Source: Limnohabitans sp. 2KL-1 | GTDB taxonomy: Bacteria > Pseudomonadota > Gammaproteobacteria > Burkholderiales > Burkholderiaceae_C | Direction: 5' to 3' | DNA length: 64,000 bases | NCBI RefSeq assembly: GCF_003063435.1 | Contig: NZ_NESL01000002.1 | Span: forward strand, 434,001 to 498,000 | Shown here: positions 17,536 to 25,968 of the stretch, in pieces | Position numbering within the stretch: the first letter of the stretch is position 1 | Layout: the number at the start of each line of letters is the position of its first letter | Notes under the pieces: model-generated | The model's input: the letters and a program-made list of their open reading frames with translations, nothing else | Told to the model about the DNA's origin: nothing | The model's database searches: none | Translations under genes and position numbers: made by a program

Positions 17536-18504
17536 TTATTCCAGAGAAATGTTCTTGCGCGTCACCAACTGCTCGTAAATCTTGCTCTTGGCTTCGGCGT
17601 TTTTGCGGATGTCGCTGGCCGACCAATTGAGCGTTTCAAACGCGAACGTGTTGTATCGGGCCTTCACTTCAGGATCGGCCAGGACCTTCAGCACATCGGC
17701 GTGGATCTTTTCCTGCACATCTTTGGCTATGCCTTTGGGTGCGAGCAAGGTCACAAACGAATTGACTTCAAAATGGGCCGGGCCACCGGCTTCGGCCACG
17801 GTCGGCACCTCGGGCATCTGGGGGATGCGTTTGCTGGCCGCCACGGCGATGTAACGCAGCTTGCCCGCTTTGTAGACGCCTGCGCTGGACGGGATGCTGG
17901 CAAAACTCCACTGGATGTCGCCCGCCCCCACCGAAGTGAACAACTGTGACACCTCGCGGAAGGCGACATGGGTCATCTCCACCTGGTTCAGCCATTCGAT
18001 TTGCTCTCCCCCCAGATGACCGGGGCTGCCAATGCCCCAGGAACCGAAACTGACTTTGCCCGGTGCCGCCTTGGCCGCGCCGATCAAGTCCTTCATGTTT
18101 TGCCATTTGGAGTCGGTGGCCACGGCCACCAGAAATGGCGTGCGGAACAACGGTGCCACCGGATCGAAATGCTGCAAGGTGACGAAGTTTTTGGACTTGT
18201 ACAGATGCGGCAAAGCGGCCAGGTGTTCACTGTCGAGTTGCAGCAAGGTGTAGCCGTCAGCGGGCAAACGGCGCGTGGCTTCAATGGCGATGAAGCCTCC
18301 CCCCCCGGGTTTGTTGTTGATCAGGACGGGTTGCCCCCAAAGTTTGGAGAGTTTCTCACCCACCTGACGCAACACGGCGTCTGGCCCACTGCCTGCGGCA
18401 AAAGCGGTCACGAAGGTCACGGGTTTGCTGGGGAATGCCCCTTGTGCGTAAGAGGCACACGCGGCAGAAACCAAAACAAGGGCACTGGCAAAGGATTTGA
18501 TCAT
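17536..18504 (-). CDS. Bug/TctC-family extracytoplasmic binding protein
   Basis: The product is 322 aa. A signal peptide ends near residue 20 (ASYAQG), followed by FPSKPVTFVTAFAAGSGPDAVLRQVGEKL and INNKPGGGGFIAIEATRR, the standard N-lobe signature of tripartite tricarboxylate/Bug proteins, then ISFGSWGIGSPGHLGGEQ-like and AEAGGPAHFEVNSF segments. Such proteins bind small carboxylates in the periplasm; the matching TctA/TctB membrane genes are not in the window, which is common for Bug proteins. It lies downstream of the quiC genes on the same strand, separated by about 255 bases with its own candidate operator, so it may bind a shikimate-pathway acid. That substrate is a guess. Confidence 0.85.
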   Translation of the reverse strand: MIKSFASALVLVSAACASYAQGAFPSKPVTFVTAFAAGSGPDAVLRQVGEKLSKLWGQPVLINNKPGGGGFIAIEATRRLPADGYTLLQLDSEHLAALPHLYKSKNFVTLQHFDPVAPLFRTPFLVAVATDSKWQNMKDLIGAAKAAPGKVSFGSWGIGSPGHLGGEQIEWLNQVEMTHVAFREVSQLFTSVGAGDIQWSFASIPSSAGVYKAGKLRYIAVAASKRIPQMPEVPTVAEAGGPAHFEVNSFVTLLAPKGIAKDVQEKIHADVLKVLADPEVKARYNTFAFETLNWSASDIRKNAEAKSKIYEQLVTRKNISLE

Positions 18505-18599
18505 GGTGTTTCAGGGGTCTGTGAATCCAAAGTGGAAAGCGCCAAGGGCACGCGCCGGGCGAAGTCAGGCCACCATTGGCGAGCCCAGAGGGCTGGATG

Positions 18600-18630
18600 A
18601 ATAAGCACACATATTATATGCATGCTTATT
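18600..18630. promoter_or_regulatory. inverted repeat upstream of the Bug gene
   Basis: A perfect AATAAGCA-N15-TGCTTATT pair flanks an AT-rich core containing ATATTATAT, about 95-125 bases before the minus-strand Bug gene starting at 18504. In an otherwise GC-rich region this looks like a promoter with a regulator site. The rest of 18505-18760 shows no gene. Confidence 0.45.
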
Positions 18631-18760
18631 AAATGCATCAAGAGGTGTCTTGAGCGGCGTCTTCAATGGCCGCAATGACTGGCGATTCTTGCCGATAGCT
18701 CGAAAAAAAGCCCCGGCTGACCTGGGTCAGGCGGGGCTTGCAGGCCAGCTTGTGCCGGAT

Positions 18761-19642
18761 TCAAGCGCGCTGGCGTGCCCACTCGGGCAACGGTGCCGAT
18801 TTGTGCAGCACATCCTGGTGCAGCCAGGTCGCACTTTTGCGGGCGCGCTCGGCCACGGTTTCCAGCGGCAGTTGCTGGTAGTCGTCGTTGAAGACTTCAA
18901 AGCTGTAGTCGCCCCGGTAACCGATGCGGTCCAGGCGCAACACCAGATCGGCCAGTTGCTCGCTGTGCACGCCCTCGCCCGGGAACACCCGGAAAGTGCG
19001 GGCTGTCGTCATGCGCTCTTCAAAGGTCGGGGTTTCCTGCCACATGAAGTCCGACAGTTGCACCAGGAAGATTTTGGACGGGTCCAGCTCTTCGATGGCA
19101 TCCAGAGGTGTCTTGGCGGCAAAGATGTGGAACGAATCCAGGCCAATGCCGAGGTTGGGGCAATCGGCCCGGCAGACCACATCCCAGCTGGTGGGAAATT
19201 CGTTGACCGTGCGGCCCCACGACAGCGCCTCGTAGGCCACCTTGATGCCCAGCGGCACCGCCAGCATGGCCAGCTTTTTCAAATCAGCAGCAATCTGGTC
19301 CAGGTCTTGCGTGGCATGGCGCGAGGTGGACGAACAAGCGAGCAAGACCTTGCTGCCGGTGGCCGCGCACATCTCCAGCATGGCCTTGGCGATGTCGAGC
19401 TTGTAGCTGTGCAGGTGGCCTGACAGGCCTTCAAAATCGCGCAGCACCTGAAAACCGGTGGGTCGCATGCCGCTGGCATGCACAGCTTCAACCGCCGCTT
19501 TCACGCCGCCGGGGTGCGTGACCAGATCACGGGCCATCAGCATGACCTGGGAAAAGCCTGCGCCCTTCATGGCCACCAGCTTGGCCTCCAGAGTGCCGGC
19601 CATGGTGATGGTGTCCATGCCGTAGCCGTCGAGCAAGTTCAT
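18761..19642 (-). CDS. quiC: 3-dehydroshikimate dehydratase, TIM-barrel part of QuiC
   Basis: The product is 293 aa, a xylose-isomerase-like TIM barrel. GGGAG lies six bases before the ATG at 19642. The five metal-site residues of QuiC-type dehydratases can be placed in order: Glu in VAYEALSWGR, Asp and His in GIGLDSFHIF, Gln in FLVQLSD and Glu in DYSFEVFND. FRVFPGEG also matches QuiC. The enzyme converts 3-dehydroshikimate to protocatechuate. In pseudomonads this domain is the N-terminal half of a fusion with an HPPD-like domain; here the HPPD-like part is a separate gene 13 bases upstream, so the pair should be co-translated. Protocatechuate would feed the pmd operon at 55381-60865. Confidence 0.85.
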   Translation of the reverse strand: MNLLDGYGMDTITMAGTLEAKLVAMKGAGFSQVMLMARDLVTHPGGVKAAVEAVHASGMRPTGFQVLRDFEGLSGHLHSYKLDIAKAMLEMCAATGSKVLLACSSTSRHATQDLDQIAADLKKLAMLAVPLGIKVAYEALSWGRTVNEFPTSWDVVCRADCPNLGIGLDSFHIFAAKTPLDAIEELDPSKIFLVQLSDFMWQETPTFEERMTTARTFRVFPGEGVHSEQLADLVLRLDRIGYRGDYSFEVFNDDYQQLPLETVAERARKSATWLHQDVLHKSAPLPEWARQRA

Positions 19643-19655
19643 AGCAGCTCCCGGC

Positions 19656-20531
19656 TTATTGGTGGACGAGTTCAAATGCAACGGAACCCAGCGCGTTGCG
19701 CGTCAGGGCGCCACGGTCTTCGGGGTGCAGCTGGGTCGATTCAACAAACTCCACGCCACGCGCCTTGAGCGCTGCCACAGCCTCGGCCACGTTGGGCACG
19801 CCAAAACCGATGCGCTGCAAGCACTCGGGGCTGTCGTCGCCATCCATCCAGACATCGGGCTCCACCAGTTGCCACAAGAAGGTGCCGCAAGGGCTCTTCA
19901 TCAGCTTGCCCTTGGGCAGGATGCCAAAGCGCTCTTCGTCGGGGATGGAGCTGAAGTCAAACATGTGTTCGTAATAGGTCTGCCAGTCGGCGCTGCGGGC
20001 GGCACCGATGTACTGCACCACACCAAAGTAGCTCATGCCTGCCAATGCGGGCGGGTTGGGGTCCACGGTAGGGATGGGTTTGAAGTCGATGTCGTAGATC
20101 GAAAACTCTTGCCAGCGGTCCACAAAGTAAAAGCGGCTGCCGCCCGGGCCGTGGATGGCGGGGATGTGCAGTTCCATCGCCTGCGCATGGCTGCCCACGC
20201 TCCAGGCCCCCAGGTCCAGGCAGCGGGTGTGCGCCTTGAGGGCATCCTGCACCCGGAAAGCCACGGCCGAGATCACGGGCTGGCCGTCCACAGTGCTGCT
20301 CACGCGGGCATCGTCAGGGTTGGCGTTGACCACCAAGTTCATGCCGCCCTGACGGTACAGGGTCACTTCACGCGAGCGGTGGCGGGCCACAGGACGAAAG
20401 CCCATGTTCTCCAGCACCTGCCCCAGCGCTTGCGGACGGCTGGTGGCGTATTCGATGAATTCAATGCCGGCGATCCCCAAGCGATTGGGCATTTCGGGAA
20501 CGGCTTCGCGGTCAACTTTGTTCAAGGTCAT
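19656..20531 (-). CDS. HPPD-like VOC protein, second half of a split QuiC
   Basis: The product is 291 aa. It resembles the C-terminal 4-hydroxyphenylpyruvate-dioxygenase-like half of fused QuiC: LGIAGIEFIEYATSRPQALGQVLENMGFRPVARHRSREVTLYRQGG followed by NLVVNANPDD, and FYFVDRW with SIYDIDF. Two VOC repeats are visible. The usual HPPD iron ligands are not obvious: the first position reads Glu in GIEFIEY and the second region MSYFGVVQY lacks His, while a final Glu is present in VAFELVHQ. True HPPD activity is therefore unlikely; it may stabilise the dehydratase. GGAG precedes the ATG at 20531. Gene order is the reverse of the fused protein. Confidence 0.78.
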   Translation of the reverse strand: MTLNKVDREAVPEMPNRLGIAGIEFIEYATSRPQALGQVLENMGFRPVARHRSREVTLYRQGGMNLVVNANPDDARVSSTVDGQPVISAVAFRVQDALKAHTRCLDLGAWSVGSHAQAMELHIPAIHGPGGSRFYFVDRWQEFSIYDIDFKPIPTVDPNPPALAGMSYFGVVQYIGAARSADWQTYYEHMFDFSSIPDEERFGILPKGKLMKSPCGTFLWQLVEPDVWMDGDDSPECLQRIGFGVPNVAEAVAALKARGVEFVESTQLHPEDRGALTRNALGSVAFELVHQ

Positions 20532-20574
20532 CTCAGGGCTCCAGTCAGGCGCTCAATCGCCATCAGACAAAGGT

Positions 20575-21408
20575 TCAGTAACTCAATTTGGCCACACGGC
20601 GCAGCACATCGGCGGTCGTGGTGGGCAAACCAAAATACTCCAGATAGGCGGGAATTTGCTCGTACAGCATGTCGGTGCCCACCTGCGTGCGGCAACCGCG
20701 GGCCTGCGCCGCAGCCAAAAACGCGGTGGTCTCGGCTTTCATGACCACTTCGCCCACAAAGGTGTCGGGCGACAGACGCGACACGTCCATGGGCAGCGGG
20801 TCGCCTTCGTTCATGCCCATGGGCGTGGCGTTGACGACCAAATCGTGGTCCACCGGGTCGTTGGAGCCGGTGCGCACCTCGATTTGCGGATAGTTGTCTT
20901 TCAGGCGTTGGGCCAAGGCCTCGCATCCGGCGGTGTTCACATCGAACAGACTGATGGCCGCAATGCCAGCCCCCGCCAGCGAAGCCGCAATGGCACAGCC
21001 CACACCACCTGTGCCCACCACCAGCACGCGCTTGCCGGTCAGATCAACGCCTTTGCGCTGCACGCCGCGCACAAAACCTGCACCGTCAAACATGTCGCCC
21101 ACCAAGCGGCCATCGGCCAAACGTTTGACGGCGTTGCAGGCACCGGCCACGCGCACGGTGGCCGTCACTTCATCCAGCAAGCCCACGGTGGTGACCTTGT
21201 GCGGCATGGTGATCAGCGCACCCCGGATGTTCTCCAGCGTGAACACCGACTTCAGAAACTGGGGGTAGTTCTCGGGTTTGCAGCCCATGGGCACGACCAC
21301 GGCGTTGATGCCCGCTTCTTCGAAGTACGGGTTGTAGATCATCGGCGACTTGAAGGTGTGCGTGGGGTAGCCGATGTGGGCGATGATTTCTGTGTTGCCG
21401 TTGATCAT
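20575..21408 (-). CDS. catabolic shikimate/quinate dehydrogenase (AroE family)
   Basis: The product is 277 aa. The N-terminal substrate domain has GYPTHTFKSPMIYNPYF in place of the usual HSKSP-type motif, ITMPHKV with the catalytic Lys, and GDMFDGAGF carrying the catalytic Asp. The NAD(P) domain has VLVVGTGGVGCAIAASLAGAG. The altered substrate loop differs from the biosynthetic AroE at 51664, so the two probably have different substrates. Its place between aroQ and the quiC genes argues for oxidation of shikimate (or quinate) to the dehydro acid. It starts 178 bases after aroQ, and a near-perfect palindrome in that gap suggests separate control. Confidence 0.87.
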   Translation of the reverse strand: MINGNTEIIAHIGYPTHTFKSPMIYNPYFEEAGINAVVVPMGCKPENYPQFLKSVFTLENIRGALITMPHKVTTVGLLDEVTATVRVAGACNAVKRLADGRLVGDMFDGAGFVRGVQRKGVDLTGKRVLVVGTGGVGCAIAASLAGAGIAAISLFDVNTAGCEALAQRLKDNYPQIEVRTGSNDPVDHDLVVNATPMGMNEGDPLPMDVSRLSPDTFVGEVVMKAETTAFLAAAQARGCRTQVGTDMLYEQIPAYLEYFGLPTTTADVLRRVAKLSY

Positions 21409-21514
21409 TGCTATTGCTGTTGCAAGGTTAGTTCACTGTCTTCCAGATCGCGATTGTCCGAGGCACTCACGCCTGGCGCGGTTGGATCGGCCAGCAAAGA
21501 TCCAATGACCGAAC

Positions 21515-21530
21515 ATGAGCGTACGATCAT
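21515..21530. promoter_or_regulatory. candidate operator before the catabolic shikimate dehydrogenase
   Basis: ATGAGCGTACGATCAT is a palindrome matching its complement at 14 of 16 positions around the central CGTACG. It lies about 105 bases before the dehydrogenase start at 21408, on the minus strand. It shares GTACGA with the candidate site before the TRAP operon, so the same TetR regulator could bind. Confidence 0.5.
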
Positions 21531-21586
21531 TGAACGAAAAAAGGGTTTTTACTGAGCCTAGTCCGCCAAGCTGAGCCAGCGGGAGA

Positions 21587-22030
21587 TCAGCCTTGGGCTT
21601 GCGCAGCCGACACGCCAGCGCGCAGCGCCAGCAAATAGCTGTCAGCGCCAAAGCCGCAGATCTGGCCTTTGACGATCTCGGCAAACACCGAGTGGTGGCG
21701 GAATTCTTCGCGGGCGTGGATGTTGGACATGTGCAACTCCACGATGGGGCAAGTCAGCACGGCCAGCGCATCGCGGATGGCGTAGCTGTAATGCGTCCAG
21801 GCACCGGCGTTGATCAGCACGGCGTCGACATGGTCAAAGTACGCCTGGTGAATGCGCTCGCACATGTCACCTTCGTGGTTGGTCTGATAGCACTCGACCT
21901 CGGCACCCAATTCGTGGCCCAGTTGGTGCAAGTTGGCATTGATTTCATCGAGGGTGATGGTGCCGTATTGCTTGGGGTCGCGTTTGCCGAACATGTTGTG
22001 GTTCACGCCGTGCAGCATCAAGACTTTCAT
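21587..22030 (-). CDS. aroQ: type II 3-dehydroquinate dehydratase
   Basis: The product is 147 aa, the size of dodecameric type II enzymes. The catalytic tyrosine is in KQYGTITLDEIN, the active-site Asn in LINAGAWTHYS, and the His-containing loop in VELHMSNIHAREEFRHHSV. The enzyme interconverts 3-dehydroquinate and 3-dehydroshikimate. The first motif, HGVNHNMFGKRDP, departs from the common NGPNLNLLG form, which fits a catabolic paralogue. It lies between the TRAP transporter genes and the shikimate dehydrogenase, so its role is probably the degradative direction for quinate-derived dehydroquinate. Confidence 0.9.
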   Translation of the reverse strand: MKVLMLHGVNHNMFGKRDPKQYGTITLDEINANLHQLGHELGAEVECYQTNHEGDMCERIHQAYFDHVDAVLINAGAWTHYSYAIRDALAVLTCPIVELHMSNIHAREEFRHHSVFAEIVKGQICGFGADSYLLALRAGVSAAQAQG

Positions 22031-22094
22031 GACTCATCCTTATGGAAAAACAAAGCAGGCTTCGCCGCACACGCGGCGAAGCCTTGGCGCGCAA

Positions 22095-23126
22095 TTACTT
22101 GCCCGATTTCTTGGCAGGTGCCGCAGCAGCGGAACGCACCTTGTCGATTTCAGCTTGCAGTTCCTTGACCAGATCTTGGCCCACGGTCACGCCGTACTTG
22201 GCGGTCACGGGGCGCATCTTGTCGCGCAGCTTGGCCATTTCGGACTCAGGCAACTGCGACACTTGCATGCCGTTTTTCTTCAGGTTTTCAAGAATGCTGG
22301 CTTCCAGAGCGCGTGCTTTCTCGCGCTGGAACTTGGCCGATTCGGTGGCCGCGTCAGACACGATTTTCTTCTCGGCAGCCGACAGCTTTTCCCAGAACTT
22401 CTTGCTGATGATGACCGACTGGGGGTTGTATTGGTGACCGGTCAGGGCCAGGTGCTTTTGCACTTCGTAAAGCTTGGCACCGTTGATGGTGGCCACAGGG
22501 TTTTCCTGGCCGTCCACGGCTTTTTGTTCCAAAGCGGCATACACCTCAGGCCATGGCAGGGGTGTGGGGTTGGCACCCAAGGCTTTGACCCAGTCCACGT
22601 TGATCGGGTTGGGGATCACGCGCAACTTGAGGCCTTCCAGATCTTCGACCTTGTTGATGGCGCGCTTGCTGTTGGTGATGTTGCGAAAACCCAGCTCGTA
22701 AAAGCCCAAGCCAATGATGCCCTTGTCTTCCAGCTTGGCGTGCAGCTTCTTGCCGAAGGCACCGTCCACAGCCGCGTCAGCTTCTTTGCCGGAGCCGAAC
22801 ATGAAGGGGAAGTCAAAAATCGCGAATTCTTTGACCTGCGAAGCAAAGATGCCCGAGTTCATCGAAGCCATCTCCAATGTACCGCCCTGGATGGCCGACA
22901 CGTTGGCCTGGTCGCTGCCCAGTGCGCCGCCTGGGAACACGTTGACCTTGATCTTGCCGCCAGAGTTCTTCTCGACGATTTCCTTGAACTTTTCCATGCC
23001 CAACACGATGGGGTGACCGGCCGTGTTCTGGTTGGCGAACTTGATGACTTTGTCTTGGGCCGAAGCAACGCCCACAGCCGCCAGAGCGACGGAAGCGATC
23101 AGGGATTTGATGAACACACGTTTCAT
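22095..23126 (-). CDS. TRAP transporter substrate-binding protein (DctP)
   Basis: The product is 343 aa. The signal peptide MKRVFIKSLIASVALAAVGV ends near ASA at residue 23, and the mature chain starts DKVIKFANQNTAGHPIVLGMEKFKEIVEKN, typical of DctP. GLKLRVIPNPINVDWVKALGANPTPLPWPEVYAALEQKAVDGQENP contains the conserved Arg and the family helix. It captures an organic acid in the periplasm for the DctQM membrane unit encoded just upstream. Context with aroQ, shikimate dehydrogenase and quiC points to shikimate, quinate or a related acid. Confidence 0.9.
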   Translation of the reverse strand: MKRVFIKSLIASVALAAVGVASAQDKVIKFANQNTAGHPIVLGMEKFKEIVEKNSGGKIKVNVFPGGALGSDQANVSAIQGGTLEMASMNSGIFASQVKEFAIFDFPFMFGSGKEADAAVDGAFGKKLHAKLEDKGIIGLGFYELGFRNITNSKRAINKVEDLEGLKLRVIPNPINVDWVKALGANPTPLPWPEVYAALEQKAVDGQENPVATINGAKLYEVQKHLALTGHQYNPQSVIISKKFWEKLSAAEKKIVSDAATESAKFQREKARALEASILENLKKNGMQVSQLPESEMAKLRDKMRPVTAKYGVTVGQDLVKELQAEIDKVRSAAAAPAKKSGK

Positions 23127-23218
23127 GAGTTGTCTCCAGAAAATAAAGTGAATCGGACGTACGCCACCATCAAAAGGCTTGTCGTCTGGCGTACCCGGTC
23201 AGACGACAAAGCCAGGAA

Positions 23219-24496
23219 TCAATAGAACCAGCGGGCTGGCACCATCACCAAAGCGGGGAAAGCCACCATCGCAAACATGATCGTGAACTGGGCGATCATG
23301 AAAGGAATCACCCCCTTGGTCACTTCGTCCATGCTGATCTTGCCCACACCGGCGACCGCATTGAGCACCGTGCCCACAGGCGGGGTGATCAGGCCAATCG
23401 CGTTGTTGATGATGAACAGCACGCCAAAATAAACAGGGTCAATGCCTGCGGCTTTGACCACAGGCATCAACACAGGTGTCAACAGCAAGATGGTCGGCGT
23501 CATGTCCAGTGCGGTGCCCACCACCATGGTGATGACCATGATGGTCAGCATGAGCAAACGCGGGCTGTCGAGCAAAGGCTGCAACAAGGCGATCAATTCG
23601 CCCGGCAAGTTGGCCACCGTGATCAACCAGGCCGAGACCATGGCCGCTGCCACCAAAAACATCACGATCGCGCTGGTCTTGGCAGAAGCCACAAACAAGG
23701 GGAACAGGTCTTTCAGGCTCAGCTCGCGGTAAATGAAGGTCGAGATCAGCAAGGCATAGACGGCGGCCACGACAGCCGCCTCGGTGGGTGTGAAGACACC
23801 AAACTTGAGGCCGAACACCACGATCAAGGGCAGCACCAAGGCCCAGGTGGCCTCGCGCATGGCCACCATGATCTCGCCCATGGATTTGCGAGGGGGCACC
23901 TGCACCACTTCACGGCGCGCCAGCCACCACCAAGTCATCCACAGCGATGCGCCGAGCATGATGCCCGGAAAGATACCTGCCATGAACAGCTTGGAGATGG
24001 ACACGTTGCCCGCCACGCCAAAGATCACAAAGCCAATGCTGGGCGGGATCACGGGGGCAATGATGCCGGCCGATGCGATCAAACCGGCCGAGCGGCCTTT
24101 GTCGTGACCTGCGGCCACCATCATGGGCAACAGCAGCGAAGCCAACGCCGCCGCATCGGCCACGGCAGAGCCGGACAAGGCGGCCATGATCACAGCCGCC
24201 ATGATGGTCACATAACCCAGACCGCCTTTGATGTGGCCCACGCAGGCCATCGCAAAGTTCACGATGCGGCGCGACAGACCACCCGCATTCATGATTTCAC
24301 CGGCCAGCATGAAAAACGGCACGGCCAGCAAAGGGAAGCTGTTGGAGCCTTCGAGCAGGTTTTGCGCCAGGATTTGGGCATCGAACATGTTCATGTGCCA
24401 CATCAGGGCCACACCACAGATCAGCAAAGAAAACGCGATCGGGATGCCAATGGCCATCGCACCGATCAATGAAAAAACAAAAATAGCAATCGTCAT
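23219..24496 (-). CDS. TRAP transporter large permease (DctM)
   Basis: The product is 425 aa with 11-12 hydrophobic segments, the size and pattern of DctM. Recognisable motifs include PFFMLAGEIMNAGGLSRRIVNF, GSAVADAAALASLLLPMM, IIAPVIPPSIGFVIFGV and NNAIGLITPPVGTVLNAVAGVGKI. It couples sodium flux to solute uptake in the inner membrane. It follows dctQ by 16 bases and precedes dctP by 92. Confidence 0.93.
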   Translation of the reverse strand: MTIAIFVFSLIGAMAIGIPIAFSLLICGVALMWHMNMFDAQILAQNLLEGSNSFPLLAVPFFMLAGEIMNAGGLSRRIVNFAMACVGHIKGGLGYVTIMAAVIMAALSGSAVADAAALASLLLPMMVAAGHDKGRSAGLIASAGIIAPVIPPSIGFVIFGVAGNVSISKLFMAGIFPGIMLGASLWMTWWWLARREVVQVPPRKSMGEIMVAMREATWALVLPLIVVFGLKFGVFTPTEAAVVAAVYALLISTFIYRELSLKDLFPLFVASAKTSAIVMFLVAAAMVSAWLITVANLPGELIALLQPLLDSPRLLMLTIMVITMVVGTALDMTPTILLLTPVLMPVVKAAGIDPVYFGVLFIINNAIGLITPPVGTVLNAVAGVGKISMDEVTKGVIPFMIAQFTIMFAMVAFPALVMVPARWFY

Positions 24497-24512
24497 GTCA
24501 GTCTCCAGTCAC

Positions 24513-25049
24513 TCAGGCTTTGTCAGCGCCGCCATGGGGCGACTCTTCTGATTCCTGGATCATGACCAGGTCTTCGTCACGCATTTGACCGGTGAGCAAG
24601 CGAAACAGCTCGGTCAACAAGATCAAGCCGCCCAACACCGCAAACACCACACCCGGCGCATAAATCCAGGCCATGGACACTTCCATCACCGCACTGGTGC
24701 TGTCCAGGTTGATCACGGCTTGCTGGTAGGCCCCGCTGAACAGCAACCAGCAAATGAACAACATCGCCACGTAGGACAAAGCCAGACAAAATTTCTTGCC
24801 CGCAGGCCCCAGCTTGCCCACCAGCATGTCGGTGCCCAGGTGACCATGCTCGCGCAGGGCCACGATCGCGCCCATGAACGTCATCCAGACAAACAACCAG
24901 CGCGACAACTCTTCGGACAAGGTGATGCCCGAGTTGAAGCCGTAGCGCATGACCACGTTGCCAAACACCAGCACCACCATCACGGCCAGACACACCGCAA
25001 TGACAACGTTCAGCGCTTTGCAAAACCCGTCAATGAATTTTTGAACCAT
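24513..25049 (-). CDS. TRAP transporter small permease (DctQ)
   Basis: The product is 178 aa with four membrane segments. FGNVVMRYGFNSGITLSEELSRWLFVWMTFMGAIVALREHGHLGTDMLV is the conserved DctQ core. The ATG at 25049 is preferred over one at 25076 because AGGAG lies about eight bases before it. It is the first gene of the transporter operon; the candidate TetR operator lies about 30 bases upstream. Confidence 0.92.
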   Translation of the reverse strand: MVQKFIDGFCKALNVVIAVCLAVMVVLVFGNVVMRYGFNSGITLSEELSRWLFVWMTFMGAIVALREHGHLGTDMLVGKLGPAGKKFCLALSYVAMLFICWLLFSGAYQQAVINLDSTSAVMEVSMAWIYAPGVVFAVLGGLILLTELFRLLTGQMRDEDLVMIQESEESPHGGADKA

Positions 25050-25078
25050 CACACATCTCCTGAAAAGGTTTACCATTA

Positions 25079-25093
25079 ATGTACGAACTGGTT
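25079..25093. promoter_or_regulatory. candidate TetR operator before the TRAP operon
   Basis: ATGTAC-GAAC-TGGTT lies about 30 bases upstream of dctQ. The same outer blocks with the same spacing, ATGTAC-CAGT-TGGTT, occur at 25824-25838 at the start of the adjacent tetR gene. The pairing at a target operon and at the regulator's own 5' end suggests a shared operator. Confidence 0.5.
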
Positions 25094-25148
25094 AGTTTTC
25101 TCGGATAGGTAATTTCCCTAATCCTGGAATTGAATAAACAGCTACCTG

Positions 25149-25841
25149 CTATATCAAAATTTGATGGCTTACAAAACGCAAAATCAAATCCACCACATGT
25201 TCGCGCTTGAGGGTATTGGCCTTGTCCGGGCTGGCCCGGTCCTGAAAGATCACCCCGAAGGTGTGGCGGTTCGAAACGTTGAAAAACGTGAACGCTGAAA
25301 TCGCCGAGTGGATGTCCACCGGGTCCAGCCCGGATCTGAACACGCCCTGCGCCACGCCCCGGTCGTACACGTCGCGCACCGACCGAATAGCGGTCTGGTT
25401 CAGCTGCTGGATGTTGCTGCTTTGGCGCAGGTAGTCGCCCCGCTGGATGTTCTCGTTCATCACCAGCCGGATGAAATCTTCGTTGTCGCGGTGGTGGTCG
25501 TAGGTGAACTCCACCAGCTTTTGAAGTGCCTCCATGGGAGGTAAATCCCCCAAGTGCAGGTCCGACTCGATGGCCCGCATGCGCCGGTAGGCTTCTTCGA
25601 GCACGGCCAGGTACAGACCGTCCTTGCTGCCGAAGTAGTAATAGATCATGCGCTTGCTGGTGCGCGTGGCCGCCGCGATCTCGTCGATGCGCGCACCGGT
25701 CAGGCCTTTGTCGGCAAATTCGTGCGTGGCCACGGTGAGGATCTCGGCCATGGTGCGCGCCGGGTCATTGGTGCGTCCCGTTTCCTTGACCAATTCGGGG
25801 GCCGGTGGCTTGGGTGTTTCAAAATGTACCAGTTGGTTCAT
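25149..25841 (-). CDS. TetR-family regulator of the shikimate cluster
   Basis: The product is 230 aa from the ATG at 25841. Residues 28-75 form the HTH (AEILTVATHEFADKGLTGARIDEIAAATRTSKRMIYYYFGSK), and the C-terminal ligand domain resembles the TetR_C group seen in regulators of aromatic and TRAP operons. It lies directly upstream of dctQ on the same strand, so it probably represses the TRAP, aroQ, dehydrogenase and quiC genes until a shikimate-type ligand binds. The start-codon region carries a copy of the motif found before dctQ, consistent with autoregulation. Confidence 0.85.
   Translation of the reverse strand: MNQLVHFETPKPPAPELVKETGRTNDPARTMAEILTVATHEFADKGLTGARIDEIAAATRTSKRMIYYYFGSKDGLYLAVLEEAYRRMRAIESDLHLGDLPPMEALQKLVEFTYDHHRDNEDFIRLVMNENIQRGDYLRQSSNIQQLNQTAIRSVRDVYDRGVAQGVFRSGLDPVDIHSAISAFTFFNVSNRHTFGVIFQDRASPDKANTLKREHVVDLILRFVSHQILI
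25824..25838. promoter_or_regulatory. candidate autoregulatory site at the tetR start
   Basis: ATGTAC-CAGT-TGGTT overlaps the first codons of tetR (start at 25841, minus strand). It matches the site before dctQ in 11 of 15 positions with identical spacing. Because it is partly coding, chance similarity cannot be excluded. Confidence 0.4.
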
Positions 25842-25968
25842 TTGACGAGTATAGGCGGTAGCCGACCGATTTTTTATCCGGACTTGCCCTGCCCCGGCAC
25901 AGCCCAAGGGCCTCAGCAGCCAACCGCTGCAAATCCCTCAGCAGCAGGCCTGCACATGAGGTGCCGCG

